Positions 48,122 through 59,780 of a DNA stretch of 64,000 nucleotides are shown piece after piece. The translations under genes were made by a program, and so were the position numbers. Numbering within the stretch: the first letter of the stretch is position 1; every line of letters starts with the position of its first letter. Below the pieces are notes generated by a model, which was given only the letters and a program-made list of their open reading frames with translations, was not told the origin of the DNA and did not search any database. The DNA is taken from contig NC_065873.1 in the NCBI RefSeq assembly GCF_933775445.1, positions 16,616,001 to 16,680,000 on the forward strand. Direction: 5' to 3'. The DNA comes from Argentina anserina (Eukaryota; Streptophyta; Magnoliopsida; Rosales; Rosaceae).

Positions 48122-49266
48122 GTTATACTTGAAGCAGGTCTAGTGCTTGGCAGAACACAGTAGCTGGTGTCCAAGACAAATTGCGTAACCACATTCCCTG
48201 TGTCCTGATCCAGCATATGAAGCACACAATCCATTCCACCCACAACCAAAGTTGATGCTTTATTCTGTGATGAACACACAGCACTCCTACTCACTCTTGT
48301 TTCCCACAGAAGTCTACATGTCCTCAGGTCCCAACTGAAAACATATCCATTCCTTGATCCAGCGAACACTGTCTTAGCATTGCCACAAGGGTTGTAACTC
48401 AAAGTCTTAATCTCATCTGCCATATGAAATTTTGCTGCGTACTCATGATCAGGTAAAAGTACAGAAGAAACTGTGATAGAACAATTACCACCAGCACGAA
48501 TAGACAACCAACTATCTTCATCACTCAACCCTAAGCATTTCACTGGGACCTCAGGATTGTGCATTCTAAGAGTACGAGAACATTTACTACTGTACATGTA
48601 AACCACTCGAGCAGTCCCGTCAGCACATCCAACCACTGCCTCTGGATCACAGTAGCTCATGCATAAACCCTTCAGAAACATACCCTTGCACTTAAAGGGG
48701 TTCAATATGCTAGTCAAACCACTATGCCTCCATATGCAAATTCCAGTATTCTTGGAGCCAACCAAACCAACAAACTTGCTCTCATCAAAATCAAAATCAA
48801 AACCAACCAAAGGGCCATATTCTTCAGGAAATCGATATTCTCCTTGAAACTTATATTCAAATTTACGGCCATTTTCCAGGGACCACAGACGCATGAACTT
48901 ACCCCTTGTGCTACCAGTAAGAAGCAACCCGTCCTTCATCCAGCATTAATCAATATTAGCAGAATGACCCTTCCATTGGTCAACAATAATCCGAGGGCTC
49001 TGAAGTAATGCATCTCTATGGGCCATCCTGGCCAACTCATCCAAACAAACACAATTAAAGACAGCCGTCCTCCAGGTTTTGCAAACCAGGGAACAACTGG
49101 CCAGGTCTGGGTAGCAGTCAAGAAAAGAGAGCACGACCGAAAGCCCATCTTGGTCAAGAGCATTGTTAGCCGGCGGTCCTCTTCTCGGCCTCTTCTTCAT
49201 GCTGCTGGCCGGAGCGAAATCCCTCCCGTATAGGATTGAATGTGATTTGTATCTCAAACAAGACAT
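48122..49266 (-). pseudogene. F-box/WD-40 repeat protein (At3g52030 type), disrupted
   Basis: A single exon reads from 49266. Residues about 40-75 form an F-box (LDQDGLSVVLSFLDCYPDLA, then CSLVCKTWR). After GHSANID an in-frame TAA at 48946-48948 interrupts the protein. The same frame then resumes (CWMKDGLLLTGSTRG, FMRLWSLENG) with WD-like blades: FDFDFDESKFVGLVG, DPEAVVGCADGTARVV, FSWDLRTCRLLWE, VVGGMDCVLHMLDQDTG. It breaks at the retrotransposon border after PASSI. Proteins of this class are substrate adaptors of SCF ubiquitin ligases; the target of this one is not known. With both breaks the allele cannot make the full protein. An alternative start is the next Met (residue 23, MKKRPRRG). 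The gene lies between two retrotransposons, with only 529 bases of upstream DNA. Confidence 0.88.
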
Positions 49267-49795
49267 CCAAACAGGGTCTCAACTATCAACACAGACGACT
49301 TTCAGATAATTGTTGTTTGTTCCTATGTTAATTTGGATCAATGTATATGTAAGCGTAGAACAACCTAGTAATATAAGATAAGATCACAATTCCTAATTGC
49401 ACTAGGATTCCTATAATCTAGTTCAAGAAGGACTGAGAGATCGATGACTAACCTCTGTACAATTTGTGATTCGGTGCAGCTCCTCCATGGTTGATAAGCT
49501 GTGGATCAGCTCTTCACTCCTGAACCTGCACGAAAAGTACACAAGTTTGTAATGAGTAGTGGAAAATTTGAATGATTGCACAATTGGGTGTTCCCCAAAG
49601 TCAGAGGAGATTAATGGGTCCTACGAATCTCTCTGTTCTTCGTTGTTGCTGAAACGGGTGTTCTGTTTTGTTGTCGTTGTCGTTGTCGCTGGAGAGAGTG
49701 AGATATACTGGGAATGGGACCAATCGGTTTGATACGTCCTAAGTGAGGCCATTATTAGGCCATTATTAGGAGAGCGTATCAGCACACACCTGGTA
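49267..49795. other. Upstream region of the F-box gene
   Basis: 529 bp between the F-box start and the Tork-type LTR. It is presumed promoter and leader DNA of the minus-strand gene. It contains small duplications such as ttgttgtcgttgtcgttgtc (about 49668) and ggccattattaggccattat (about 49746). Confidence 0.45.
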
Positions 49796-50469
49796 TGTTG
49801 GGGAATGCGGAAAAATGAATTGTCGAATAGAAATCAAAATAACTCACAACCACAAGCGAAAAATATAAATGATAGAGAACACTTGAATTTAACGTGGTTC
49901 GGCAAAGTGCCTACGTCCACGGGTAGCAACAATAAAGAACCTCCACTATACGAAGAAATGTTATACCGAGAGAAACACTACTTCAAGACTCACACTTGAA
50001 GGGATACACTCTCACACTTTATTTTGCTACACACACAAAACTCTCTACTCTCTATCTCTCACTCTTGATCACACACAAGATGCTCTCTCCCTTATTGTTC
50101 TTATATGTTTATTGCACCATTTCTCATGCCTTTATATAGGCAAACATCTTTATGCAATTCATGCATTTGCATGTAACATGCATTAAAGCAAAGTTAATAT
50201 TCTTCCTTGATTCATGCTCAATATTGGCATGCTCATCAATGCATTCTTCTTTTTTTGTCAAACAAATCAGCCACCTACCACCATAAGGTTGTAGATTTGT
50301 TTCTTACATTCAACAAAGGTTGCTCCAAGTTTCAACAAAGGTTACTCTAAGTTTCAACAAAATCAACTCCATCAATTAATGGGTCACCAAAGCAATAGGT
50401 GTGTTTTATTTACTCATGTGAATATCACATAGTTTTCTCACCTCCATTAAGGAGGGATTGACTCTATCA
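49796..50469 (-). repeat. 3' LTR of the Tork-type element
   Basis: 674 bp. It shares long identical runs (aacgtggttcggcaaagtgc, gggtagcaacaataaagaac) with the split 5' LTR at 56143-56780, but differs by small indels and substitutions. Confidence 0.9.
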
Positions 50470-50485
50470 ATCTTCCCCTCCCGAC

Positions 50486-53400
50486 TTAGATGGAGGGATG
50501 CGTCATTCCAGACGCGCTTCTGCAGAACTTGAACTTCTCATTCGGTAGAGACTTCGTCATCATATCCGAACTGTTCTTGTCTGTATGAATTTTCTTCAGT
50601 AGCATTTCCTTAGCTTCCAACACATCACGTATCCAGTGATACCTCACATCAATGTGCTTTGACCTCGAGTGAAAACTCAAATTTATGCTCAAGTGAATCA
50701 CGCTTTGACTATCACAATACAAGAGAAACTCTTGTTGTGTATGACCCAGTTCCTGTAGAAATCTCTTCAACCATATCTACATCTGTGTAGCCAACTAGTT
50801 TAGACTTGCCACTTCCAAATCATAGACTCCTCTTTGAAGTTCCTCGGAAGTATCTCATAATCCACTTGACAGCATTCCAGTACTCTTTGCCTAGATTAGA
50901 TAATAATCTGTTAACAACACTAACTGCATGTGTTATGTCTGGTCTAGTACAAACCATCGCGTACATCAAGCTCCGTACTGCTGAAGCATATGACATTGTT
51001 GTCATTTATTCCTCCTCCTTCTGACTCGTATGACTCTGCTTTGAACTTAGCTTCATGTGACTAGCAAGTGGAGTAGCAACTGGTTTTGCTTTCTCCATAT
51101 GGAAACGCTCTAGTACATTCTCAATGTACTTTTCTTGTGATAACCACAATTTCTTGTTCCCACGATCACGGGCAATCTCCATGCCCAAAATCTGTTTGGC
51201 TGGTCTCAAATTCTTCATATCAAAAAACTTTGATAAATCTGTCTTTAACTGCTGAATCATAGCAGTAGCTTTATCAACAATTAACATATCATCTACATAA
51301 AGTAGTAAGATGATAAAATTACCTCCAGCGGGTTATTGAATATAAACACACGGATCTGCTGACGTTCTCTTATACCCATGACTCACCATGAAAGAGTCAA
51401 ACTTCTTATACCATTGCTTGGTGCTTGCTTCAATCTATACATGTTGTTCTTCAACTTGCAAACCATATGCTCTTTTCCATTAACTTCGAAGCCTTCTGGT
51501 TGCTCCATATATATTTCTTCATCTAAATCACCATGAAAAAATACAGTTTTCACGTCCATCTGCTCCACCTTTAGATCCATGCTCGCAGCCATGCCCAAAA
51601 TGACTCTAATCAAAGTCATCTTGACAACAGGTGAGAAAATCTCATCAAAATCAATTCATTTTTTCTGGCTGAATCCTTTGACAACTAAGTGAGCCTTGAA
51701 CTTTGTTAGTTTCTCATTCTCATCTCGCTTTAACTTGAACACCCACTTGTTCTTGAGTGTTTTTCGGCCTTTAAGAAGCTGCACCAACTCATAGGTGTCG
51801 TTCTTTAGTAAAGACTCAATCTCAGACTCCATGGCTAGTCTCCATTTGTCGTGGTCTTGATGCATCTTTGCTTCCCTGTAACTTTCAGGCTCTCCGTCAC
51901 TGGTCAAAATGATGTAATTTGCATAAGGATCATCTCCATCATTAGTCACCAAAATATATTGAGATGATGGATACTTAGTAGATGGAATCTGCCTCTTGGT
52001 GCTTCTACGAACAACTACTTGATTATTCACATGTTGCTCCCCCTAATCAAGCTCCCCTTCATCTTTGACTTCAGCATATCCCGTGTCAGGTACATTTTCA
52101 ACTCTCTCACCTTGCAGCCCAACATTGGATTCCTGCTGCAACAATGAATCATAAATGCGACTATCACTTGTTGCATTTGGTAGTACCTCTTTGTCGATAT
52201 CTGTAATAGATTGGTCTTCATGGAACACCACATCTCTGCTTCTTATGAATTTCTTCGTCTTTGACTTCCACAACCGGTAGCCAAACTCTTCTTCACCATA
52301 GCCGACAAATATGCATGGTGTCGCCTTGTCATCCAGCTTTTTCCTCTGCTCCTTGGATACAAGTGCGAATGCTTTACATCCAAATACTCTTAAATGTGAG
52401 TAGGATGCATCTTTCCCAGTCCAGACTTCATTTGGAGTCTTAAATTCCAAAGGTACACACGGTGCTCTGTTGATTAGGCAGCACGCAGTTTTCACAGCTT
52501 CTCCCAAAAATTCTTTTGATAATTTTTCCATCTTCAACATGCATCTGACTTTCTCCATAATGGTACGGTTCATCCGCTCTGCTACGCCATTATGTTGAGG
52601 GGTACCAGGAACTGTCTTCTCATGTCTGATGCCATGTTTTGCACAATAATCTCTAAATTCGTGCGCTATGTACTCTCCGCCATTATCACTACGAAGGCAC
52701 TTCAATTTTCTTCCAGTCTCCCTTTCCACCATTGCGTGGAAAATTGTAAACGTCTGGAATACCTGGTATTTGGATTTCAACAAATAAACCCAAATCTTTC
52801 GTGAAGCATTATCAATATAAGTAACAAAATACTTATGCATACCTAATGATTCTTCTTCCATCGGGCCACACACATCTGAATGTACAAGATCTAGAATATT
52901 TTCTTTCCTAGTGAAAGTCTTTGAAAAACTAATTTTCTTATGCTAACCAAATAAACAATAATCACAAGAGTCTAGTGAGTTACCTTTGACAACATGATTT
53001 AACGACCTCTTTGCCAAAAACTGCAGTCATTTCACACTCATATGGCCGAGACTTCTATTCCACAAACTTAGAGAAGATTCATCGACTGCATTCAGCTCAC
53101 TCTTGCATATATTTCCATAGGTCTTGTAGAGTGTGTAACACATTTTTCCTCTGGCAACTACAAGAGATCCATTGGTAAGCTTCCACTTTCCATCACCACC
53201 ATGATGATGAAAGCCTTGTCGATCAAGTACATCAGTTGACATAAGATTGAGACGTAGACCAGGAACATGTCTCACATATTTCAACAATAATTGACAGCCC
53301 ACATCTGTCTGTAAGAAGATATCTCCAATCCAGCAATATTGGAGTAGCTGTCGTTGTCCATCTTCACTTTACCAAAGTCACCTTCTTTGTACGTAGTGAA

Positions 53401-53682
53401 TAACTCTACGTGAGAGGTGGCATGAAACGAGACTCCGAAATCAACGATCCATTGAACTCCAGGATTATCTACTAGTAGACATTCACCTCCAAGTGACAGG
53501 AACTCACACTCATCATGAGACACCGCAATATCAACATTGTTTGTGTCCTCCTTTTGTTGATGAGTAGCATCTTCTCTCGCTTCTTTGAATCTCCGCTTCA
53601 ATTTGTTACAATTTTTCTTCATGTGGCCTGGAAGATCACAATGATGACACTTTCTGTTGAACCTTGTTCTGGATTTGCTCAT
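50486..53682 (-). pseudogene. Copia pol relic: protease, integrase, reverse transcriptase, RNase H
   Basis: Domains in transcript order. Zinc knuckle CHHCDLPGHMKKNC and protease segment QWIVDFGVSFHATS (53682-53281). Gag-pre-integrase block LWNRSLGHMS (53302-53027). Integrase core (52873-52043) with YFVTYIDNASRK, LRSDNGGEY and PGTPQHNGVAERMNR, i.e. the D,D,E residues retained. Reverse transcriptase start NKWVFKLKRDENE (52030-51656), then QMDVKTVFFHGDLDEEIYME (51619-51383) and the palm motif YVDDMLIVDK just before 51287. RNase H segments CTRPDITHAV (51005-50820) and LLYCDSQSVIHL...SKHIDVRYHWIRD (50770-50486). At least six frameshifts or stops separate the pieces. The protease motif D-S/T-G has become D-F-G, which would kill the enzyme. 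Confidence 0.9.
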
Positions 53683-53703
53683 ACTCCTTTCGTGACCTCT
53701 GTG

Positions 53704-54351
53704 TCATTTGCTCGTGCTCCTTCCTCTCATTTCCGCAATGAAGAATTGACTATTTTCTGAACTTGATGAAGAACTCCTTCTTGTTTCTTCGTTCAACATA
53801 TTATCTTTAATTTTTTCCATAGATAATACACCATTAGGAGCAGAGTTACTTACAGTGACAACAAATGTCTCCAAGCTATCTGGTAACGACCCGAGCAGCA
53901 GCAACGCTTGTAACTCGTCATCAATCTTCATGCTCATCATAGCTAATTGATTGAGTACACTTTGAAAGTTGTTGAGATGCTCGGTCACTAGAACGCCTCC
54001 CCGATACTTCATGTTGACGAGCTCTTTAATGAGAAAATCTTTCTTGACAGTAGTCTTTTTCTCAAATAAGGACTCAAGCTTCAACCAAAGCTCATGCGCG
54101 CTGGTTTCATTGGCAACATGGTGAAACACACTATCGTCCACCCATTCATGAATATGACTGATGGCTTTGCTGTTCATCTTCGTCCAAATTACTGGTGAAA
54201 TCTCACTTGGCTTGGCATCATCTCCCTCGATCGGCTCATGCAAATCTTTGCAATAGAGAATATCCTCCATTCTCGGCTTCCAGGTAATCCAGGTAGAGTG
54301 GTTGAGTCTGATTATGGTACTATGTGATCCTTCCATTCTAGCAGCTCCCAA
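53704..54351 (-). CDS. Copia gag (UBN2-type) of the Tork-type element
   Basis: An open frame of 215 codons starts 13 bases after the primer-binding site. It contains STWITWKPRMEDILYCKDLH, ELWLKLESLFEKKTTVKKDF, HLNNFQSVLNQLAMM and LLLGSLPDSLETFVV, the typical gag capsid helices of copia elements. Gag would build the virus-like particle. It ends at TAG after GRSTSK, about 20 bases before the zinc-knuckle frame reopens, so the normal continuous gag-pol frame is cut here. The UBN2-type capsid region itself is intact. Confidence 0.85.
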   Translation of the reverse strand: MGAARMEGSHSTIIRLNHSTWITWKPRMEDILYCKDLHEPIEGDDAKPSEISPVIWTKMNSKAISHIHEWVDDSVFHHVANETSAHELWLKLESLFEKKTTVKKDFLIKELVNMKYRGGVLVTEHLNNFQSVLNQLAMMSMKIDDELQALLLLGSLPDSLETFVVTVSNSAPNGVLSMEKIKDNMLNEETRRSSSSSSENSQFFIAEMRGRSTSK

Positions 54352-54400
54352 TCAGAACCAGGAGCTCTGATACCACTGTTGGGGAATGCGGAAGAATGAA

Positions 54401-56142
54401 TGATAGAGCGTTTTTTAAAACGTCTATAAAATACTCTGAAAAACATCATCGTTAGTATAGAATAAGCAAGGATCGTTCAGTCCGGGGAATCAAAAGGGCC
54501 TCAATAGTTATCATGTTATTGGGGGATTTGATTTGGATTCTAAAACTACAACTTAAAATAAATCCTAAATTACTTATATACAGTTGATCAACCACTCATC
54601 ACATAACCAAAACACGAATTCTACTCAAGAGACATATGACACGCATAGAACAACATATAGGCAGCGAATTATTTCGATTCTTTCTAAGTCCATTTCAATT
54701 CCAATTCTAATTAGAGTCCGAAGCGGTTCATCTAATCATTAAGACTTCTTATTTATTTAGAATCAACGAAGCGTTCAATCCTAAACATATGCTAAAAAGA
54801 GTTCAACATAACGAAGCGTTCTAGTTAAACAACAAAGTAGCACATAAGCACATTAAGTCGAATTGGAGACATGTAAGCAAGCATGGCGTCACTCATCTTG
54901 ATTAAGCATGCAAATTCCTAGAACTATCACAACCCTAAACAAGTATCAATAATTGAAACACGAAGCGCATATTCAATCAATGAACACTTTGGTGAATTAA
55001 ATCGCAACCCTAGGAGAACCATGGCCTTGGCTTCCTCAAGCATTGATTTAGATGTACGAATTCAAGGAATTAATTGAAATAAAACCTAAATTAATTTCGA
55101 AAATCCTACTGCCCATAGCTATTACACATGACATACACACATATTTCATGAGTTCATGCAATCAAAACATAAAACCAAAGAAGTCTGAATTTATGTTCTT
55201 CATATATGAAACCGAAAATAACATCCAATGATTCATACAATAAATTCAAAATTTGCAGAAAACCAAAAGAAAATTTACAAGTCATGGATGAATCACACAT
55301 TAGAAACCTTGAAGGATGGAGGAAGATGAATTCGGTGGTGGAAGAGGCAAGAGAATGGCACGGCAAAGATGGAGATGGATGAAGATTTTGGCTCGAATTT
55401 TTCTGGGTATTTTTGGGCAGCAATTCGGCTGTGATTGTGAGAGAATGGGGATGATGAATTGTGAGGGAGGCCATGCCTTTTATAGAGGAAGGAGGAGAGG
55501 ATGGGCTGCTAGGGTTTTGAATGGGCTGATCCATGTATTTCCTTTTTTTTCTTTTCTTTCCTTTTCGATTGAATGATGATCATCTTTGTTGGTCACATAC
55601 ATTCTCCCTTCTTCTAGACCACATGCATTCTTCAGAATTATCTCTTTGTTCTCTCCTTCCTTTTTCTTCTTTTGTTTCCTTCTTTTCTTATTTTTTCCAT
55701 TTAATGGCTGGATGAACCTTCCCTCCTTTAAGGCTGCATACTTCTTCCTTTTCATCTTATTCAGAAACTAAATTACTTCTTTCCTTTTTCTCCTTTTGTT
55801 TCCTTCTTCTCCTCTTTCTTTCCATAATTTCCAAGTCATTATCTCACATTTAATTCTGAAAATAAGGAAAGGAAATAATAAATATAAATCACATATGTTA
55901 CAGAAATATCGAATAATAAAAATCCTAACCAAACTAGGTTTTCCTAGTTCGACAAGGAATACTACTCTATAGCACTCTCGACAATTTCTGCATTTTACAC
56001 CCGTTTTAGCACCAAAAGGGAACAAACGTCACTAAAGACTCCTAACTCGACTCAATGACTCTATACTACAATAATAAGGGCTAAGTAAAGTACGAATGGA
56101 GGTAAAAACATGTTAAGAACGTCGCACAAAGTGCTCCTATCA
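54401..56142 (-). mobile_element. Solo LTR (1,742 bp) nested in the Tork-type 5' LTR
   Basis: It starts TGATAGAGCG and ends GTGCTCCTATCA, with TGATAG and CTATCA as inverted ends. It is bounded by a perfect 5-bp repeat, atgaa (54396-54400 and 56143-56147), that lies inside the Tork-type LTR. There is no primer site, polypurine tract or coding region, so it is a solo LTR left by recombination between the two LTRs of a full element. Read on the minus strand it begins tgataggagcactttgtgcg, which resembles Ty3/gypsy Tat/Ogre-type LTRs; the lineage and orientation are tentative. The 126-codon open frame at 55154-55534 is simple-sequence Ser/Pro and unlikely to be a gene. Confidence 0.85.
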
Positions 56143-56785
56143 ATGAACTGTACAATGAAAATCGAAATAATTCACAACAACAAGCGGAAAATAAAAATGC
56201 TAGAGAACACCTGGATTTAACGTGGTTCGGCAAAGTGCCTACGTCCACGGGTAGCAACAATAAAGAACCTCCACTATACGAAGAAATGTTACACCGAGAG
56301 AAACACTACTTCAAGACTCACACTTGAAGGGATACACTCTCACACACTTTATTTTGCTACACACACAAAACTCTCTACTTGGAGTTTTATCTCTATCTCT
56401 CACTCTTGATCACACACAAGATGATCTCTCCCTTATTGTTCTTCTATATTTATTGCACCACCCTTTATATAGGCAAACATCTTTGTCCAATGCATGCATT
56501 TTCATGTAACATGCATATAAGCAAAGTCAATATTCTTTCTTGATTCATGCTCAATGTTGGCATGCTCATCAATGCATTCTTCTTTTTTTGTCAAACAAAT
56601 CAGCCACCTACCACCATAAGGTTGTAGATTTGTTTCTTACCTTCAACAAAGGTTGCTCTAAGTTTCAACAAAATCAACTCCATCAATTAATGGGTCACCA
56701 AAGCAATAGGTGTGTTTTATTTACTCATGTGAACATCACAAAGTTTTCTCACCTCCACTAAGGAGGGATTAACCCTATCATGGTC

Positions 56786-58054
56786 TCCTCTAAAAAAATA
56801 ACACGCTTGGTCTAAAGCGACGTCGTTCGATTCCCCTAAACTATTTTTTTTTTCAGACCAAAATTGAAAATGTTGAGGTTGTACAATATACAAAACATGA
56901 TCTTCCGGATCGTAGCTCTAGATTTTTATATCATGTGACATTGGCTAAAGAAATTAAACAAGTGAATAAGTTTTATAATCTTCAATACTATCAGAAGCGT
57001 TTTTGTATAGAAAAGAGACTAATTAATACTTGTAAACGCGGATACGATAATCTAATCCAAATTTATTATTAAATTCATTACAAAACTACAACATAATCCA
57101 TCTCAGCAATAAAAATCATAACGTTTTGCCTCACAAAGTGAATCTCCCTACTATATTGCAACAAAATATGATTGCAAAAAAGCCAATAGTGCCCTCCAAT
57201 ATCGGAGTGTAGTTTCCTTAGACCCTAGGGTTTGCAATAGGGCGGCAGAGAGATCCGGTTGCTTGTTTCTTTTGAGGCGTAGTGGCATCTAGCGGCTTTT
57301 GCAGGTTGTGTAAGTGGCATTTCAGGCATTGAGGTGGGACGTTTGCAAACAAGGGGTTGGGTCTCTTTGATTGTTGGATCGGTGTGCGTATAACAGTTGG
57401 TTGTGGATTGGAGGCTGGCGACAATAACCTTGAGCAACGTTGGTGGTGGTCGGCGGATTCTCTCGGCTAGACCTTATGGCGGGCCTAGGTGAGTTTTATA
57501 TATGGGCTTGACAATGGATCAGCCTATTGGGCTTTGCACTTAAGCCTACTAGGTTTGGGTCGTCTCTTCTCCTATCTACTTCACTTCGGTAGCACGACTA
57601 TCCACAATCTATTAAAAATATTGGTCATTATTCAAAATGAAGATAAAGAAAATTGACTTAATATATATAACTTTACATGAGTGATCTATACATTATATTC
57701 TAAGATATGTACAAGTGGAGATATGAAAATGTGACCGAAAGGTGAGTTAAGTAATGAATTTCATTATGTAATTTCAAAACAGATCTTCGCTATGAATAGA
57801 AACTATATATATACACAAAAATAAAAATAAAGGCATTTTCATAAATGAAATAGTACTGAATTTCCAGATTTAACTACCTTGCTTGTAGTTACATTCCTGC
57901 ATACATGGGGCCATTGAGGGGTGTATGGAGACTAGAAACCAGACAATGGCTAGTGATACAAGCTGGTGTGTAACATGCTTGGTGCCTTCCACAATCCTAA
58001 TCTCAACAATAGGTTTGTTGATTGTGTGATTATTATTGCATGCATAGCAATTTC
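56786..58054. other. Intergenic region with no supported gene
   Basis: A GC-richer patch at about 57190-57560 has several short open frames but no recognisable protein. Near 57740-57815 a very diverged stretch (tgaccgaaaggtgagtt...gctatgaatagaaactatata) faintly recalls the TA-flanked MITE, too weakly to call. Confidence 0.4.
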
Positions 58055-58062
58055 CAGATACC

Positions 58063-58468
58063 CATGGGCGTAGCTACATTGACACCGGAAGGGTCAATTG
58101 CCCATTCTGACTAGGTTGACAATTATGGTATGCCTTCAATTTTTACTGTGATATGAAAGTAATATAAGCCATTTGATTCATTTTACCCCTTCTAATGTTA
58201 TAACATATAAATTAACTTTTGACTATGTTATAAAATTGAAGCAAATCAATGTATTTCTCTCTAGATTTTTCTCACCATTATCTTTCTCTCCTTCATTTGG
58301 TTTATTTCATACATACTATAGTGTTTTTCCTATTCTTAATTTCTTATTTTTAATAATATTCAGCAATAATAATTAATTTGTAACTACATAGTTTGGTCAC
58401 TTAATTTGTAGAATCGTAACTATATATAAGTTTGACCCCTCTTACCAAAGTTCCTTGCTACGCCACTG
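58063..58468. mobile_element. hAT-type MITE, 406 bp
   Basis: The ends read catgggcgtagc and gctacgccactg, i.e. inverted repeats of CA(T/G)(G/T)GGCGTAGC. A perfect 8-bp direct repeat, cagatacc, flanks it (58055-58062 and 58469-58476). Sub-terminal words ggaagggtcaa and gacccctctt are partly inverted to each other. No coding capacity. Confidence 0.88.
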
Positions 58469-58643
58469 CAGATACCTAACTACCTTATCCTGAATAGAAG
58501 CATAAACTTATTCTAACTCATAGTCATCATTCTTTTACAATACTTTGTACAAAAGTCACGATTCACATTCATCTTTCTAAGGTTACAACTTGGTCCCACC
58601 AGTATATGCATATATCATTGTCTAGGTTGAAAGATTTTATGAT

Positions 58644-59771
58644 AGAATTTTTTTTACATCAAGTCTTAAACTATTGTGGCAAGGTCAATGTAGTACTTAG
58701 ATTCAGAAAGCTACCAATGTAGTACTCAAACTCATATTTCACTACCAATGTGACGCTTGAAACCATTTTCTATTACTGCGCCGTTCTGTTGGCCACGTGT
58801 CGTCTACGTGCCCAAATATTGAAATTGCTTTAACAAAAAGTTTTAGCATCAGTCCCCAAATTCTTGTGACATAGTCAAAGTAGTATCCAAACTTGAAAAA
58901 TTACCAATGTAGTACTTAAACTTAGAATTCTTTATCAACATGTCATCAAAGACAATTTTCCTCAGGGCACTGTCTCATCCTCGAATCTTCCATTATTCAC
59001 CAAGATTAGTTTGCGTCAATCTTAAGTTCGAGCTCTCCTAGGGGAAAAAGTCTGACGCCGACCTCTCTCGCTCTTCAAGTAGTACGTGATCATTACCATT
59101 GACGAGGTCGAACATCAACGAAGTTTGGTGGCGAAGGCAGTGCTGTTGGCGATAAGTGAGCCATACGGGAAGAAGAGAATAGAGAAGATTGAGGCAAGCG
59201 AAGAAGATGAAAATGTAGAGCGTCAGGGTCAATTCTCAGACGGAGGTATTAATCACAATTTTCGTTGGTTCCAGTTCTATTTTTAATCAAAACCGGAGCT
59301 TCTAAAATTTTTCTCTCAAAGATTGGGAGCCACAATTTGGTTTCAAATCTCAAAATTAGAAGGAAAGAAATTTTTTTGAGATGTGAACATTTCAATTGCA
59401 ACAGAACTTCCGCTTTCATTAACATTAAGGTCATTGTATTAATTACTTTTTCTCGGAGCATGGGAACAAAACGTGACCAAAATAAGGCTTTGTGATATAA
59501 AATGGTCTTTGGCGTCACATTGATAGGAAATTGTGAGTTTGGGTACTACTTTGACATTACCACAAAAAGTTTAGGAACTGATGCGGAAACTTTTTGTTAA
59601 TATAATTTCAGCATTACCTTTTATTTAAAGACATGTGATGTGACACTTAACCAAAATGACGGTGCCGTAACGGAAAATGGTTTCAAGCGTCACGTTGATA
59701 GCGAAATCTGAGTTTGGGTACTAAATTGACATTGCCTTCATAATTTAGGAAATGATGCAGAAATTTTTTTC
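58644..59771. mobile_element. Second long-TIR foldback element (MULE-like) with doubled ends
   Basis: 1,128 bp with a 9-bp direct repeat, ttttatgat, at 58635-58643 and 59772-59780. The inverted arms are imperfect, and each contains two successive TIR-like blocks. Outer: caatgtagtac...cactaccaatgtgacgcttg. Inner: tttagcatcagtccccaaat...ttatcaacatgtc. The arms carry 'accaatgtagtac...aaact' repeats like those of the 1511-2585 element, so the two are distant relatives. The core (about 59030-59250) is less AT-rich and gives a 66-codon frame (VEHQRSLVAKAVLLAIS, EEDENVERQG) that could be a captured gene piece; I do not recognise it. Confidence 0.78.
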
Positions 59772-59780
59772 TTTTATGAT

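Larger units (their letters stand above)
49796..56780 (-). mobile_element. Ty1/copia (Tork/Tnt1-type) retrotransposon, decayed, with nested LTR
   Basis: On the minus strand the order is 5' LTR (56780-56143 plus 54400-54377), primer-binding site tggtatcagagc (54375-54364), gag, pol, polypurine tract (gggaggggaagat, about 50470-50484) and 3' LTR (50469-49796). The LTR of 674 bp ends tgttgggg/ctatca on the plus strand. The flanks are tggta and tggtc, a 5-bp duplication with one change. The 5' LTR is interrupted by a solo LTR at 54401-56142. The polyprotein wording places it near Tnt1 of the Tork lineage. All pol parts exist in order but in broken frames. Confidence 0.92.

Noticed and set aside
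55154..55534. 126-codon frame inside the solo LTR
   Set aside because: Starts in Ser/Pro simple sequence, ends in random hydrophobic codons, and lies wholly within an LTR.
57640..57815. Third copy of the TA-flanked MITE
   Set aside because: Only scattered words match (tgaccgaaa, gaatagaaactatata); the similarity is too weak to call without an alignment.
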